Source of the DNA: Steromphala cineraria
Lineage: Eukaryota > Mollusca > Gastropoda > Trochida > Trochidae
Direction of reading: 5' to 3'
DNA length: 64,000 nt
Assembly (NCBI GenBank): GCA_916613615.1
Contig: OU744728.1
Location: 33,626,450-33,690,449 of the forward strand
Each line of letters begins with the position of its first letter. Within the stretch, counting starts at the first letter, position 1. A program made the translations under genes and the position numbers. Below are positions 26,537-36,439 of the stretch, in pieces. The notes beneath the pieces are model-generated. The model saw nothing but the letters and a program-made list of their open reading frames with translations. It did no database searches and was not told where the DNA came from.

Positions 26537-27430
26537 TTTAAATACCACACATAAGGGGTCAACCAGAGTTCAGATATTTCTGTTGAGTCCACTATGCTGT
26601 CTAATACACATCCCAATACAGGCTGCTAGCATCATAGTGTCAGCTGCTAGTCTGTTGCATAATCAACCTGACCCAATTGATATGGTAGAGCATTATGCTA
26701 TATGGCCATGTGTATGCAATAAGAGTTATGGAAATTAGACTTGTATTCTCATGACAGTGATATGTATTTTCTAAGAATAACAACTTACACAAAACTTGTC
26801 ACTTGTTTTGTGTTTAGCAATCTACATGATAAGTTGATGTGGAAAGAGTTATTTTGCATCAGGTTCCAGTTCCTGTGTTTTACTCATATTTGTACCATTT
26901 CTATATCTAACAGAAGTTCTTCTTGACACAAAATCAATTTAGGACATAAGCTAACTATATTTTGTATTTATATTATATTTATTTTTCACAACAATTCATG
27001 TTCTCTCCCGTCAAGTCTTTTAATACCACACATAAGGGCTTAGCCAGAGTTCTGGTTTACATGCTCAGCACACTAGGATGCTTCTCCAAATATACGTAGA
27101 CAAAGCCAAATACACAAATTGCTACACTCTCCTTAAGGATCTGGGGCTAGCAGCCCTGCCTGCTTGTATATTGCATAGAAATTCTGACCTAATTGGTAAA
27201 TAGAACATAACGGACTTTATGGAAAGTATATAAATTGTCTTTATGAAAAGTATACTTGTATTCTATTAATAGTAATACTTTTCACAAATAACAATTTAAA
27301 CAAGTCAAGAATCAGCTTTTGTGTACAACAATCTGCACGATGAGTTAATTTTAACAAGTTAAGAATCTGCTTTTATGTTCAGTAATCTACATGATAAGTT
27401 AATAATAGAGGTATTTTGTATCAGGTTCCA
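26537..27430 (+). repeat. Two diverged ~460-bp internal repeats in the Helentron-like element
   Basis: AAATACCACACATAAGGG, CCAGAGTTC, then ATTGATATGGTAGA-like text, ATCTACATGATAAGTT and ATCAGGTTCCAGTTCC occur twice in order (from about 26537 and about 27018). The first block also occurs in the second element copy near 63288. Confidence 0.65.
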
Positions 27431-28315
27431 GTTCCAATACCATGTGTTTTATAAATACCTGTAAAAATAAATGATAATTGTATCATGCTGAAGGGGTTCT
27501 GGGAACAACATGTCATCATAGAAGTCATTATTTTTTAATTAGATTTCAGGCCAAGTACTACTCCTACTTAATCAATTAAGATATCATTCTGAAAAGTGAG
27601 TATTTTTTTATATAGTGATTCCTGACAAAGACGCATTTATTTTATTATCAAGAATCCAAGATGGTCAATATGTCAATTATATTGAATTTTCAATTAGATT
27701 TCATGAAATTCATTGAAAAGAATACATTTCCTGATCAATCAAATCAATGTCATTATATTTTTATTGATACGCTTGTTGTAATATTTATCAACACTATAAA
27801 TACAGTTACAAAAATCTGTATGAATCATCTTTATCTGCGAACAGCCTGAAGCATGACTGTTTTAGTAAATCCTTTCCGTTTTACATAATTCCTGACACTT
27901 CATATATGGCAAATAACATAGCCAGTGAGGGATAAATATACATTTTATAATAATCTATATCTGATTACTGTCTGAACAATGATTATCTAGATAATTATAA
28001 TGATCATTCAATTCAAACAAATCCTTTTCAAAAGCATTTAAAATGATTAAATTTGTTCACTCCCAACACTAACTGTTAGGTTTTTTAGTCCTTTGTTCCC
28101 ATGCAATTAATTTATTCCAAATTAAAAATTTTGGTTAATGAATAACAAATTATCTTTTATTTTGTTTGTCATGCTAATAAAAGATATCATTTAATATTCA
28201 TCTTCAAAACTAATTGAACAGCTGTCTGAACAATTCTTTTTTTACAAAGTCTTTCTCACCAATTCTCTCTGTTAGTTAAGATACTTCAATAAACATATTA
28301 CTGAGTTGACCTCCA

Positions 28316-28505
28316 GATTATTTCCATTGCAAACCTCTCTTCTACCCCTACCCCTTCTATCCCCCCTTTCCCTCCTCCCCTTTTTTCTCCTGTCCTTCCA
28401 TTGCAAACCTCTCTTCTATCCCACAATCCTTCTATCCCCCCCTATCCCCCCCTTTCCTCATCTATCCTTCCAGCCCCTCTCCTGCAACTCTCCTCTAAAG
28501 AGTAT
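28316..28505 (+). repeat. Polypyrimidine tract
   Basis: About 190 bases almost free of G, built from CCTCTCTTCTA, CCCCTTTCC and TTCTATCCCCCC modules, with two copies of TTCCATTGCAAACCTCTCTT about 75 bp apart. Strand asymmetry of this length can form triplex (H-DNA). The 71-codon frame inside it is not a gene. Confidence 0.75.
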
Positions 28506-29167
28506 CTGTATTGCATATTGAAATGAGGGGAGGACACTCACTATATGGAATAACAGTAACTTACATAAGAGGATAAGTTACATAAGCTACATGCAGGTGC
28601 AAGAGGTCATCATAGGTCATCATATCTAGTAATTAGCATAAACCCCCATGTTGCTAGCCTATTCTGACCAATCAGATTGCACTAACATATGTCAAGATTT
28701 AAGATATTCAGAAATCTTCAGTTAGAATTACATGAGACATTGACCTGGACAGTTTACTTTGGCAATTGGACTTATCACTAGCTGAATGTGTGATTTGTGT
28801 CAGAGAGATATATTCCAAATGTTTATGTGCATCATCTTTTTAGGTCTTTGGAAGTTGAGAGTGTGACTAAATGAATACTCCTAAATCAATCAAGATATCA
28901 TAATGAAATTAATACAGATGCCCCGAAAAAGTAGCATTTTGAAGATTAAAAAGTCCAAGATGGTCACCAATTTAGCCATAGATATACAAAAAAGTTATAC
29001 AAAAACCTACTGCTTGTTAACTTATCATGATTATATCATTCGTGTATTAATGTTTGTTCAAGCTCTAGTGGTTTCCAACAGAAGAATAGCATTTTAAAAG
29101 ATAAAAAAATCATGATGGCAGCCATAATCAATTATCATATAAAAGATGGTTACACAATTAAGTTATG

Positions 29168-29307
29168 GATAACACACGCATACGAGGGTGTTATAGCAAA
29201 CAGAGGCCTTTGCCCTAGGGACGACCCGAGTGCGCGTCAGCGCACGAGGGTCGTCCCGTAGGCAAAGGCCTCTGTTTGCTATAACACCCGAGGATGTGTG
29301 TGTTATC
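29168..29307. repeat. 140-bp near-perfect inverted repeat (hairpin)
   Basis: The left arm starts GATAACACACGCATACGAGG and holds GGGTGTTATAGCAAACAGAG. The right arm is its complement ending GTGTGTGTTATC. The arms are about 60-65 nt and the centre (GCGTCAGCGC) folds as well. It is GC- and CpG-richer than the surrounding DNA. It may be a foldback or MITE insertion. As RNA it would form one long stem. Confidence 0.85.
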
Positions 29308-29384
29308 TATCTTATATACCGAAATAATCACTTATTTAACTTAAAAGCGAAAAAAATCAACAAATTAATTTCATTAAATTTGAG

Positions 29385-30045
29385 GAGAGCAGAATAGACT
29401 TCAATAGTCAATAACCTTTTACTAACCAATCCCCTGTGGCCTAGTGGTACAGTCTTGGACTACAGCTTGAAAGGTTGAGGGTTCGAATCCCTAATGCTCA
29501 ACTTTTTTACATTTTACATTTAGAAATTTTTCTTGAACGCTATAGCTAGAGGATGAGGTTGTTGCAAATTTCATATATCGAAAATAAAATCACATTTCTA
29601 ACATTTAAGGTGAACAGTGAAAATAAACTTTTAAAGTTTGAGGAGAGCAGAATAGATATCAACAGTCAATCCCTTCACACTTACCAATCTTTTGTGGTCT
29701 AGTGGTATAATCTTGGACTACGAAGTGAGTGTCTCTGTGTTCGAATCCCCCATTTTCTGCCACGAAATGTTTTATCTTGGACATTTTGCCAGAACGCTAT
29801 AGCATAAGCATATTAAGGGCGTTATTAATTTTTGTTACAGAGATACACCACATCTCTGACGTATAAAGTGTACAGTAGAGCGCAATTTAATATCATCAAG
29901 TTCTAGGAGAGCAGCAAAGACCTCACAAAACAATTCCTTCATATTCACCAATCCTTTGTGGTCTAATGGTATAAGTCTTGGGCTACAGAGCGAAGGGTTG
30001 TGGGTTCGAATCCCGCGATTTCGCTTCTGAAAATTTTTGAGATCG
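29385..30045 (+). repeat. Three tandem ~260-bp units, each with a tRNA-like pol III promoter
   Basis: Each unit starts with AGGAGAGCAG (29383, 29640 and 29909) and contains an A-box-like TGTGGYCTARTGG and a B-box-like GTTCGAATCC: 29435 with 29480, 29692 with 29739, and 29957 with 30003. Spacing of the boxes matches a tRNA or tRNA-derived SINE head. No unit folds into a convincing acceptor stem, so I do not call tRNA genes. Confidence 0.7.
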
Positions 30046-30339
30046 ATTACCTTACCGGTCTTTGAAATTATAAGGTGCGAAATGGAGGGCCTCATAATAA
30101 ATAATAACCTCCTTGGATGTTATTATTTCGTATAAGGCCCTCCCAGCAGGGTCTTATACAGTGCAAGGCCCTCCCGGCGGGGTGTTATACAGTCTAAGGC
30201 CCTCTCAATTCCATTCCGACGGATGTTCTCCCGAACAAAAACTCTCTTCAAATAGTGTTAAATGGGCCTTGAGGTATATAAACCATATTACCACATCATT
30301 CATTTTAAGGTGAGCTTCTGTACCCTCGGTACTTTTATT

Positions 30340-32272
30340 TAAGTACTAACATGATGAAATCTTTAGAAACAGTGTCAAAAGCCTTTTCGAAGTCTACAAG
30401 CAGTAACATCCCCGGTCTTTTTTGTTCCTTCATTTCAAACATTATATCATACAGTAATCGGGTGTTATCACTGATGCATCTTCCTGGTATAAAGCCAGTT
30501 TGATTTTCATGAATAAGAGATGATAAGGTTTTTTTAATCCTTATAGTAAGGACTGAGCTTATAATTTTATAAACTGAATTCAAGAGTGAAATAGGCCTCC
30601 AATTTTTTAAAAGTTTTCTATTCTTATTGGATTTAGGAATACAAGTAATCACACCTCTGTTCATTGTTATAGGCAACATGTTTTTTTCAAATACTGCCGT
30701 AATATACCTGAAAATCCAGTTCTTAAGTTCTTTTCAAAAAAATTTGAAAAAGTCAATTGGAAATCCATCCAAACCGGGGGATTTGTTATTTTTCATTGAT
30801 TTAACTGCAGAGGCTATTTCTCTAAGATCTAATGGTTTTTCTAATTCCTCTATCATGTTTGTATCAAGAGATGGCACTGCAACATTATTCAAAATAGCTT
30901 GGGTATCTACCGATGTAACATCACTAGATCTAAATAAGTTTTCATAAAATGTCTTTTGTTCTCTAATGATCTCCTTACCATCAAAAATTTCCTCTCCATT
31001 CTCTTTAATTAAAGAATTCATTAATTTACTGGTATAATGGCGATTTTCCAAATGACAAAAATAGTTGGTTGGCTTCTCACCTTCTTCATACCAAAGAGCT
31101 CTATTTCTAAAGTCACGATCCCTGATTTGTTGTTGTTTAATTTCTTCAAGTTTGAGTTTATCAGAAGATAAATCTGCAAGGAGATCCTCACTTACAGCTT
31201 GGAAATTATCTCTTATTTCATCTTCCCTTTCTTTGATTTTATTTTCTAGTTCAGCCGTATCAAGGTTCTTTTGCTTCTTATAATAGGTTGCATAAGAAAT
31301 ACTTTTGCCTCTGACATTCATGAGAAAGGTCTCTAAAAATAGTTGGTCACTTATAGTTAGTTCCAAATTTTGGTCTTCAATCTTTGACAGGTCTTCTAAA
31401 CTTGAGACATTTTTAGCATATTCAAGCTTTGTTTCCGAAAGTGTTTTCTTAACAAGATCACTATATTCACTTGATCTCAGAAGAGATGTATTGAATTTCC
31501 AGTAACCTTTTCCCCTATTCCTACTTAAAGAGTTAGAAAGGGTAAGTGTAACAACTGAATGGTCCGACTTATAACCTGGAAGAATATCTGCTGAAAGTGT
31601 AAGATTTGCTAAATCCTGGGAAATTAAGAAAAAGTCAAGACGTGCTTGTTGTCTTGGGTTTTTTTTCCACCAAGTATATTTTCTATTTGTTGGATTAAGA
31701 TCTCTCCAGATATCAACTAAATCGTTATTTTCTATTTCGTTGATAAGTTCTAGTCGTGCTTTCGGGTTATTTATATTTTTGTAGTTTTCAAGGTCAACTG
31801 CTGGGTTTAAGACCAGGTTCCAGTCCCCACAAATTACTAAAGAGTTATTTTCAAAGTCATCTATGTCAGCAAATAAAGTTTTGTAAAAAGTGGGGTTGTC
31901 AGAATTGGGTCCATATAAATTTGCAAGAGTCAGTCTTATACCATCAATTGTTGCGTCAGCTATGATAAAATTTCCATTATTATCTTTCTTAAAACTATTA
32001 ATCTTAATTTCAATGTTATTATTAAAGAGAATGGCTACTCCTCTAGCATTTGATTTAAAAGGAGCGATAATACTTGAGAGACCCCATTCATTTCTCATAG
32101 TAGATTCTAATTCTTGGGATATATGAATATCTTGAAGGCAAATCACCGAAAACTTTTTTTTCCTCCATATATTCATAATTTCTTTTCTTTTCTGTTTTTC
32201 TGCTAGGCCTCTACAGTTAAGGGAGACTATCTTGATATTATTATCATTATTTTTCTTACTCATGATCAACAT
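30340..32272 (-). pseudogene. LINE ORF2, endonuclease and RT fingers, one in-frame TGA
   Basis: Starts at the ATG at 32272 (MLIMSKKN). The N-terminal domain is an APE-type endonuclease: KIVSLNCRGL, then LYGPNSD, CGDWNLVLNP and, further on, the SDHSVV catalytic His motif. A coiled, charged linker and NKSPGLDGFPIDFF lead into the RT. The frame then meets a single TGA at 30734-30736 beside an A7 run (complement of CAAAAAAATTTG) and stays open after it. It continues through RPISLLNSVYKI, TGFIPGRCISDN and the RT motif LLVDFEKAFDTV up to LVLK at 30340, where the inserted element begins. Without the TGA and insertion the protein would be near the ~1,250 residues usual for Tx1-clade ORF2. No ORF1 is visible upstream. 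Confidence 0.9.
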
Positions 32273-33199
32273 ATTTGAACCTAGTGATATACATGTAACT
32301 ACAAGTAAACAATGGTAAAAAAGGTATGCTGGGTTTTAAGATATTCAAAACATAAAAAAAGAAAAACAAATGTATAAAAACAAACATTGTGGGCTGTATG
32401 GCTTACCAAACCATCTAAAAAGAAATGACGCTAATAAGCTAGGCCTATATATTTTATAAACCACTGAAACTAATATGCACACATCGCCCTCCTTAGGAGA
32501 TGGACCGTCAACACAAAAAAGTCAAGAGCCTGAGAAACTAAAATATCGAATATGGAGGAATGTTCGTTGTTCGCCATCCATAACCAGTAGGCCTATATGC
32601 ATACAATCAAATTAGAGTTTATGAGTCCAATATAGTAACACAAATCGGAAAACGCACCTGCTTAGTGAGGACGGATGAAAACACTGTAACTTCCGGTGTC
32701 AACATAATCACATGATTGCAGATCACATGACCGTCACGTGAGGTAAACAAACATCAGTCCCACCACGTGAAATTTGACCAAGCAGTGTAAACATTACACA
32801 AAATAAACTATTTACTATATATTTCTTTTTGTTATCTATCAAACTATTCACATTCAAAATATAAAAAACTCTCGGACAATATTTTGTGAAGACAGGATCG
32901 TTTTTAATTAATTGCACATGCAGTTAATATTTCCTAAAGGAACTGAAAATGTGAGAAAATATTACTGAAAATTTGAGCAAATGTTTTTCTAGATGCCTCT
33001 GTATAATACAGTATTTAGTTTATTCATCTATGATGTGCTTTGCAAATATAAATATTCCTTGTAGGTATTGGAGACTTAAATGAGTATACCACGATAATAG
33101 GGTCACTAGCCACACCTACTGCAGAAGCACACTTGTTCCTAATAAGATTAGGACTTATGCCTATTTTGTTGTTTTGCTTGATTGCAGGAAAATAACACT
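32273..33199. other. LINE upstream region and intron 1 sequence
   Basis: This directly precedes the LINE ORF2 start on the minus strand and may include its 5' UTR, but no ORF1 and no promoter is recognised. There is an ETS/CRE-like stretch around 32690-32705 (ACTTCCGGTGTCAAC on +). Confidence 0.4.
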
Positions 33200-33203
33200 T
33201 TTT

Positions 33204-33371
33204 ATGCCCCCGAATCGGAGATTCCGGGGGTATATTGTTTTTCACCTGTCCGTCTGTCCGTTTGTCCACAAAAACTTAAACCTTGGTCATAACTTTTGAT
33301 TGGTCAGGGCTAGATCTTTGATACTTGACATATGCATCCGGGGGCATTCGTGTTTCACAAACACATCTTGT
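33204..33371 (+). mobile_element. Short hairpin-start (Helentron-like) element, copy 2, complete
   Basis: Five parts are visible in 168 bp: 5' hairpin 33204-33233 (ATGCCCCCGAATC...GATTCCGGGGGTAT); a CTGTCCGTCTGTCCG tract; a single core unit; the inverted 5' terminus ATCCGGGGGCAT (33335-33346); and the 3' hairpin GTGTTTCACAAACAC (33350-33364) followed by ATCTTGTTTT. This is the smallest complete example of the architecture in the window. Confidence 0.8.
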
Positions 33372-33374
33372 TTT

Positions 33375-33786
33375 ATTTATTTGTTAAATTGCTCACTTGA
33401 GAGTTGAGTGATAAAAACTAAACAGTATTTCATGCTTTTCACAAAATGATTTTTGATTTTTAGAAAAACATTTACTGGCTGGGGACCAGTTATCGCCAGG
33501 GACCAGTTTATCGCCACTACTTCGTTTTTGCGCATGTGCATATCTGATTGCGTCATTTTTTGTGTGAAAAAGCACTGAAAAGAACGGCAATTTCACCGGA
33601 AACTTGGATATCGGAAAACATTTCCATGGTGAATTTACCATAAAAATATAATATGATGAATCATAAGAAAAAAATCAGAAAATTTATAACAGGGTCGGGG
33701 GGATGTCATGTATAAAAAAGGGTCAGAGTTATAAAACTAACCTTTGACTGCAGTTTGATAATTACCAAAGCTTAGTCACCTAGTCT
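33375..33786. other. Intron 1 sequence with a short tandem duplication
   Basis: GGGACCAGTT(T)ATCGCC occurs twice in tandem at 33482-33515. Nothing else is recognised. Confidence 0.45.
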
Positions 33787-34316
33787 GAACAAATGGCCCA
33801 TTAAAATTTTGAAGTTTACTATTGATATAAGGGCAATTGCCCCTTTAAAATGCAGAAAATTACTAAAAGCCATGAAAATGGCCCATTGTCAAAAGTGTCC
33901 TTCCCAATCACTGCACATTGGATGAAAAAATGGCCCATTAAAATTATGAAGTTTACTATTGATTCAATGGGCAATGGCCCATTTGAAATTCAGAAAATTA
34001 CCCAAACCCTGAAAATGGCCCATTGTCAAAGATGTCTTTCCCAATCAACTGCTATTCCCTTCCAACTTGGAAGTTAACTGTATCATGATACAAATTTTAG
34101 TCACTGAGTATCATTAAATTTTTGTGTGATTATCAGGGATTAGGAAGGGCAGGGGCCATGGGCCATTTGCACATTTAAAAAAAAAATGGCCCATTAAAAT
34201 TTTGAAGTTTACTATTGATATAAGGGCAATGGCCCCTTTAAAATGCAGAAAATTACTAAAAGCCATGAAAATGGCCCATTGTCAAAAGTGTCCTTCCCAA
34301 TCACTGGATTATGATT
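33787..34316 (+). repeat. Interrupted direct repeats (ATGGCCCATTAAAATT family)
   Basis: A ~125-bp block containing GGCCCATTAAAATTTTGAAG, AAAATGCAGAAAATTACT and GTCAAAAGTGTCCTTCCC occurs three times (about 33791, 33930 and 34181). Copies 1 and 3 are nearly identical and copy 2 is more diverged. The family is unidentified. The 75-codon frame (33850-34077) is only the repeat. Confidence 0.8.
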
Positions 34317-34734
34317 ATATCGTATCAAGAAATCTAGAGTTTGTTATAATCCTCATAAAGAAAGCTTTGATATAGCATTAAATGACTTTTTCATGAAGAA
34401 GTTGGCTTATTTTTATGCTTAAATGCTGGTTACTCAGATAATTCTTGTAAAAAATATTAAATTTAGATCCTTAAATTTGTATCTCATCGTAATATGTGGC
34501 ATTTAGTGTATCGTGATATCATCATATGTATCGTATCGTGACCTTAGTACCGTGATACGTATCGTATCGCGAGGTACCTGTATCGTGACATCCCTAATAT
34601 TGTTTTGTCTTGTAACCCATTGTCCATAGTCAAATGATTCGAGAGGTAATTCCTAGTAGGGTTCGATTTACCCATTAAAAGGCACCAATCGATCGGCTTT
34701 ACGGTTAGCATTACAAGAAATCAAATGTGTCGTA
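34317..34734. other. Intron 1 sequence with a probable hAT right end
   Basis: ATCGTATCGTGA motifs cluster at 34500-34592 and end in GTATCGTGACATCCCTA. This resembles the right terminal inverted repeat of hAT elements that begin TAGGGATGTCACGATAC. I find no matching left end. Confidence 0.4.
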
Positions 34735-35155
34735 ATGCATTCAACGATTGTAGGCTTGTAGCTTCGATTGATTGGCTTCACTTCACAATGTTTTATTTTT
34801 TGAGTGATACACTTTATTCTTTGTCAAATTATAAATCTTGAACTGAAATGCTAAACTCACAAACATATTTGAAATTAATTGTGAAATTATCATATAAAAA
34901 TCATTTATAATTGTAAACCATCCTGTCTCAAGGTACGAACTTTACGCTAACTCCACTAATCTGTACCCTTGGCTCAGAAGCTAGATTGGCTCGCGCCCCC
35001 CAACTTGGAATATAGCCAATGTAATCATTTTCTCGTTGAAATTTTATCGAGAATCTGGCGAGAGAAAAAAATGGATGATTGTAAACAGGAAAGTCCTCCT
35101 GAATTTAATTTTCACAAAAAATACCTCATTGAATGGTACGTTTAACAACTTAATT
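34735..35155 (+). repeat. Dispersed repeat, copy 2 (partner at 3955-4225)
   Basis: Same order of blocks as copy 1, but with about 180 bp of extra sequence at 34905-35090 between AAATTATCATATAAAAA and GGAAAGTCCTCCTGAATTT. Either copy 2 gained an insertion or copy 1 lost an internal segment. Confidence 0.75.
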
Positions 35156-35157
35156 GC

Positions 35158-35372
35158 ACCTATTTTTATCTTCTTCCCAGAAGCATTAGGCCTGGGAAGC
35201 TGAATCCTTGTGTAAAGACTCCTTGACTATTGACAATTATTATTATGTCTCCCTAATAAGGGCCACAGGGGCAATGCCTTTAAAACCTATTTTTATCTTC
35301 TGCAGAATCAAAAGGCCTAGAAAGCTGAAAGCTTGTGTAAAGATTCCTTGACTAGTGAGGATTAAGACAATA
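35158..35372 (+). repeat. Decayed fragment of the 146-bp tandem-core family
   Basis: It contains CTATTTTTATCTTCT, AAGGCCTAGAAAGCTGAA, GACTCCTTGACTA and TAATAAGGGCCACAGGGGC in the order of the 55437 family, about one and a half units, without hairpin ends. Confidence 0.75.
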
Positions 35373-35816
35373 ACTTACAAGTGACGGCCACGGGAATTGA
35401 CATATTATCGTTTCTGAGTAATATAAATTTTGGAATTCTTGGGCCTTGGCAAGAGAATTACACAATTATTATAACGAGGGAACGATACTCAGTGTAAAAA
35501 AGAAACACCCAAAACAATAATTTGTGTTTCTGTTAGTACTTAAGTGTTTATCTCTAGTCACTTTCTTGCAACGTACAATTTTGAAAAATAGTGATACACA
35601 GACAGATCAATTGGTTAATTTGGTAACTGTCAAACCATAATTCAGACTACATTGTAAAAGGCTCATATGAATCAAATATAATTGATGGAAAAAAAACCAA
35701 CATTTTTTTAAAAATTTGATAATATTGTAGAAGTAGTCTGCTATTCTGTTTTTACAAACAATAGGATTTTTAATATTTTATGTCTTTCCACTAAAGATAA
35801 GACACCGTCTTTGCAG

Positions 35817-35992
35817 ACAAATGGCCAAAGACATGGAGCGGTCTGCCGAGCACTGCAGGAACAACTGCTAGCATTGCCATCATCAAGAGCAGCAAGCTGT
35901 ACATCGGCCATGTGGGCGACTCAGGCATTGTGCTTGGTATTGACAGCGCTTCCTCCAGTGCACGCTGTATTGAGGCTCAGTGTTTGACTCAG
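35817..35992 (+). CDS. PPM1D: PPM1D/Wip1-like phosphatase, exon 2 (residues 102-160)
   Basis: The acceptor TTTGCAG ends at 35816 and the donor AG|GTACAA follows 35992. The 176-bp exon restores the phase-1 codon left by exon 1 and ends in phase 0. It encodes the segment with [17 protein letters not shown] and then [22 protein letters not shown] (Asp136) is the conserved PPM core motif, and [11 protein letters not shown] matches the PPM1D pattern rather than the general PPM1A/B one. No stop codon interrupts the exon. It lies 15.8 kb from exon 1 across an intron filled with transposable elements. Confidence 0.9.
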
Positions 35993-36439
35993 GTACAATC
36001 TTGACCTTTTTTTTGTCAGACATAACAAACACATTAAAGTTCACATAACCACAAACATATTTCACTATTTTCTTCTGTAAAGTCTGCTTTGAAATATATA
36101 TTTGAAATATATTTAAATCTGATTACAATATTGTATAGTGCGTCAAAGGTCGCTACTCAGTCAAATATGTTCAATTTGGCAATGAAAGCCGTTTCTTAAT
36201 GCCACTTTTGATGGAACCTTTTTGACCACAGACCAGTGAATGCATGACTACCTGTCACTAGTCACACCCCCTTTTTGTGACATCATAAACAGAATCAGCC
36301 TTCTTATCTATTATATCTATCGTAACAATACCACAGAAAGAAAGAAAAAAACAATTTTCCGAAAATGTTTTCCACTCAGTTAGATTAATCATTTGACCAT
36401 GTAACACTACTAAGCATTTGGTGTAAAAAAAATATCCAC
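35993..36439. other. Start of intron 2, nothing recognised
   Basis: AT-rich intronic sequence directly after exon 2. The minus-strand frame over exon 2 (35883-36065) is a shadow. Confidence 0.5.

Larger units (their letters stand above)
24751..30339 (+). mobile_element. Long Helentron-like non-autonomous element inserted in the LINE ORF
   Basis: Boundaries are set by the split LINE frame (LK before, FGFG after). The 5' end is T-rich then a 29-nt hairpin at 24756-24784 (AGCTCACC...GTGAGCT). The 3' end has the inverted copy AAGGTGAGCT (30307-30316), then hairpin GTACCCTCGGTAC (30320-30332), then TTTTATTT. An inverted 5' terminus sitting just before a 3' hairpin is the asymmetric-TIR arrangement described for Helitron2/Helentron elements. 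The LINE target reads AAA|TTT, so the insertion is explained by T^T integration without a duplication. No Rep/helicase ORF is present. A second copy of its first about 1.3 kb lies at 62296-63590. Unequal-age cargo (palindrome, tRNA-like units) sits in its distal half. Confidence 0.75.

Noticed and set aside
29429..30020. tRNA genes
   Set aside because: A and B boxes are present but the acceptor and anticodon stems do not pair convincingly, and the units are tandem; reported as tRNA-like repeats instead.
30734..32126. Plus-strand ORFs opposite the LINE (for example 31065-31283 and 31305-31505)
   Set aside because: They are antisense shadows of the LINE ORF2, which carries clear endonuclease motifs on the minus strand.
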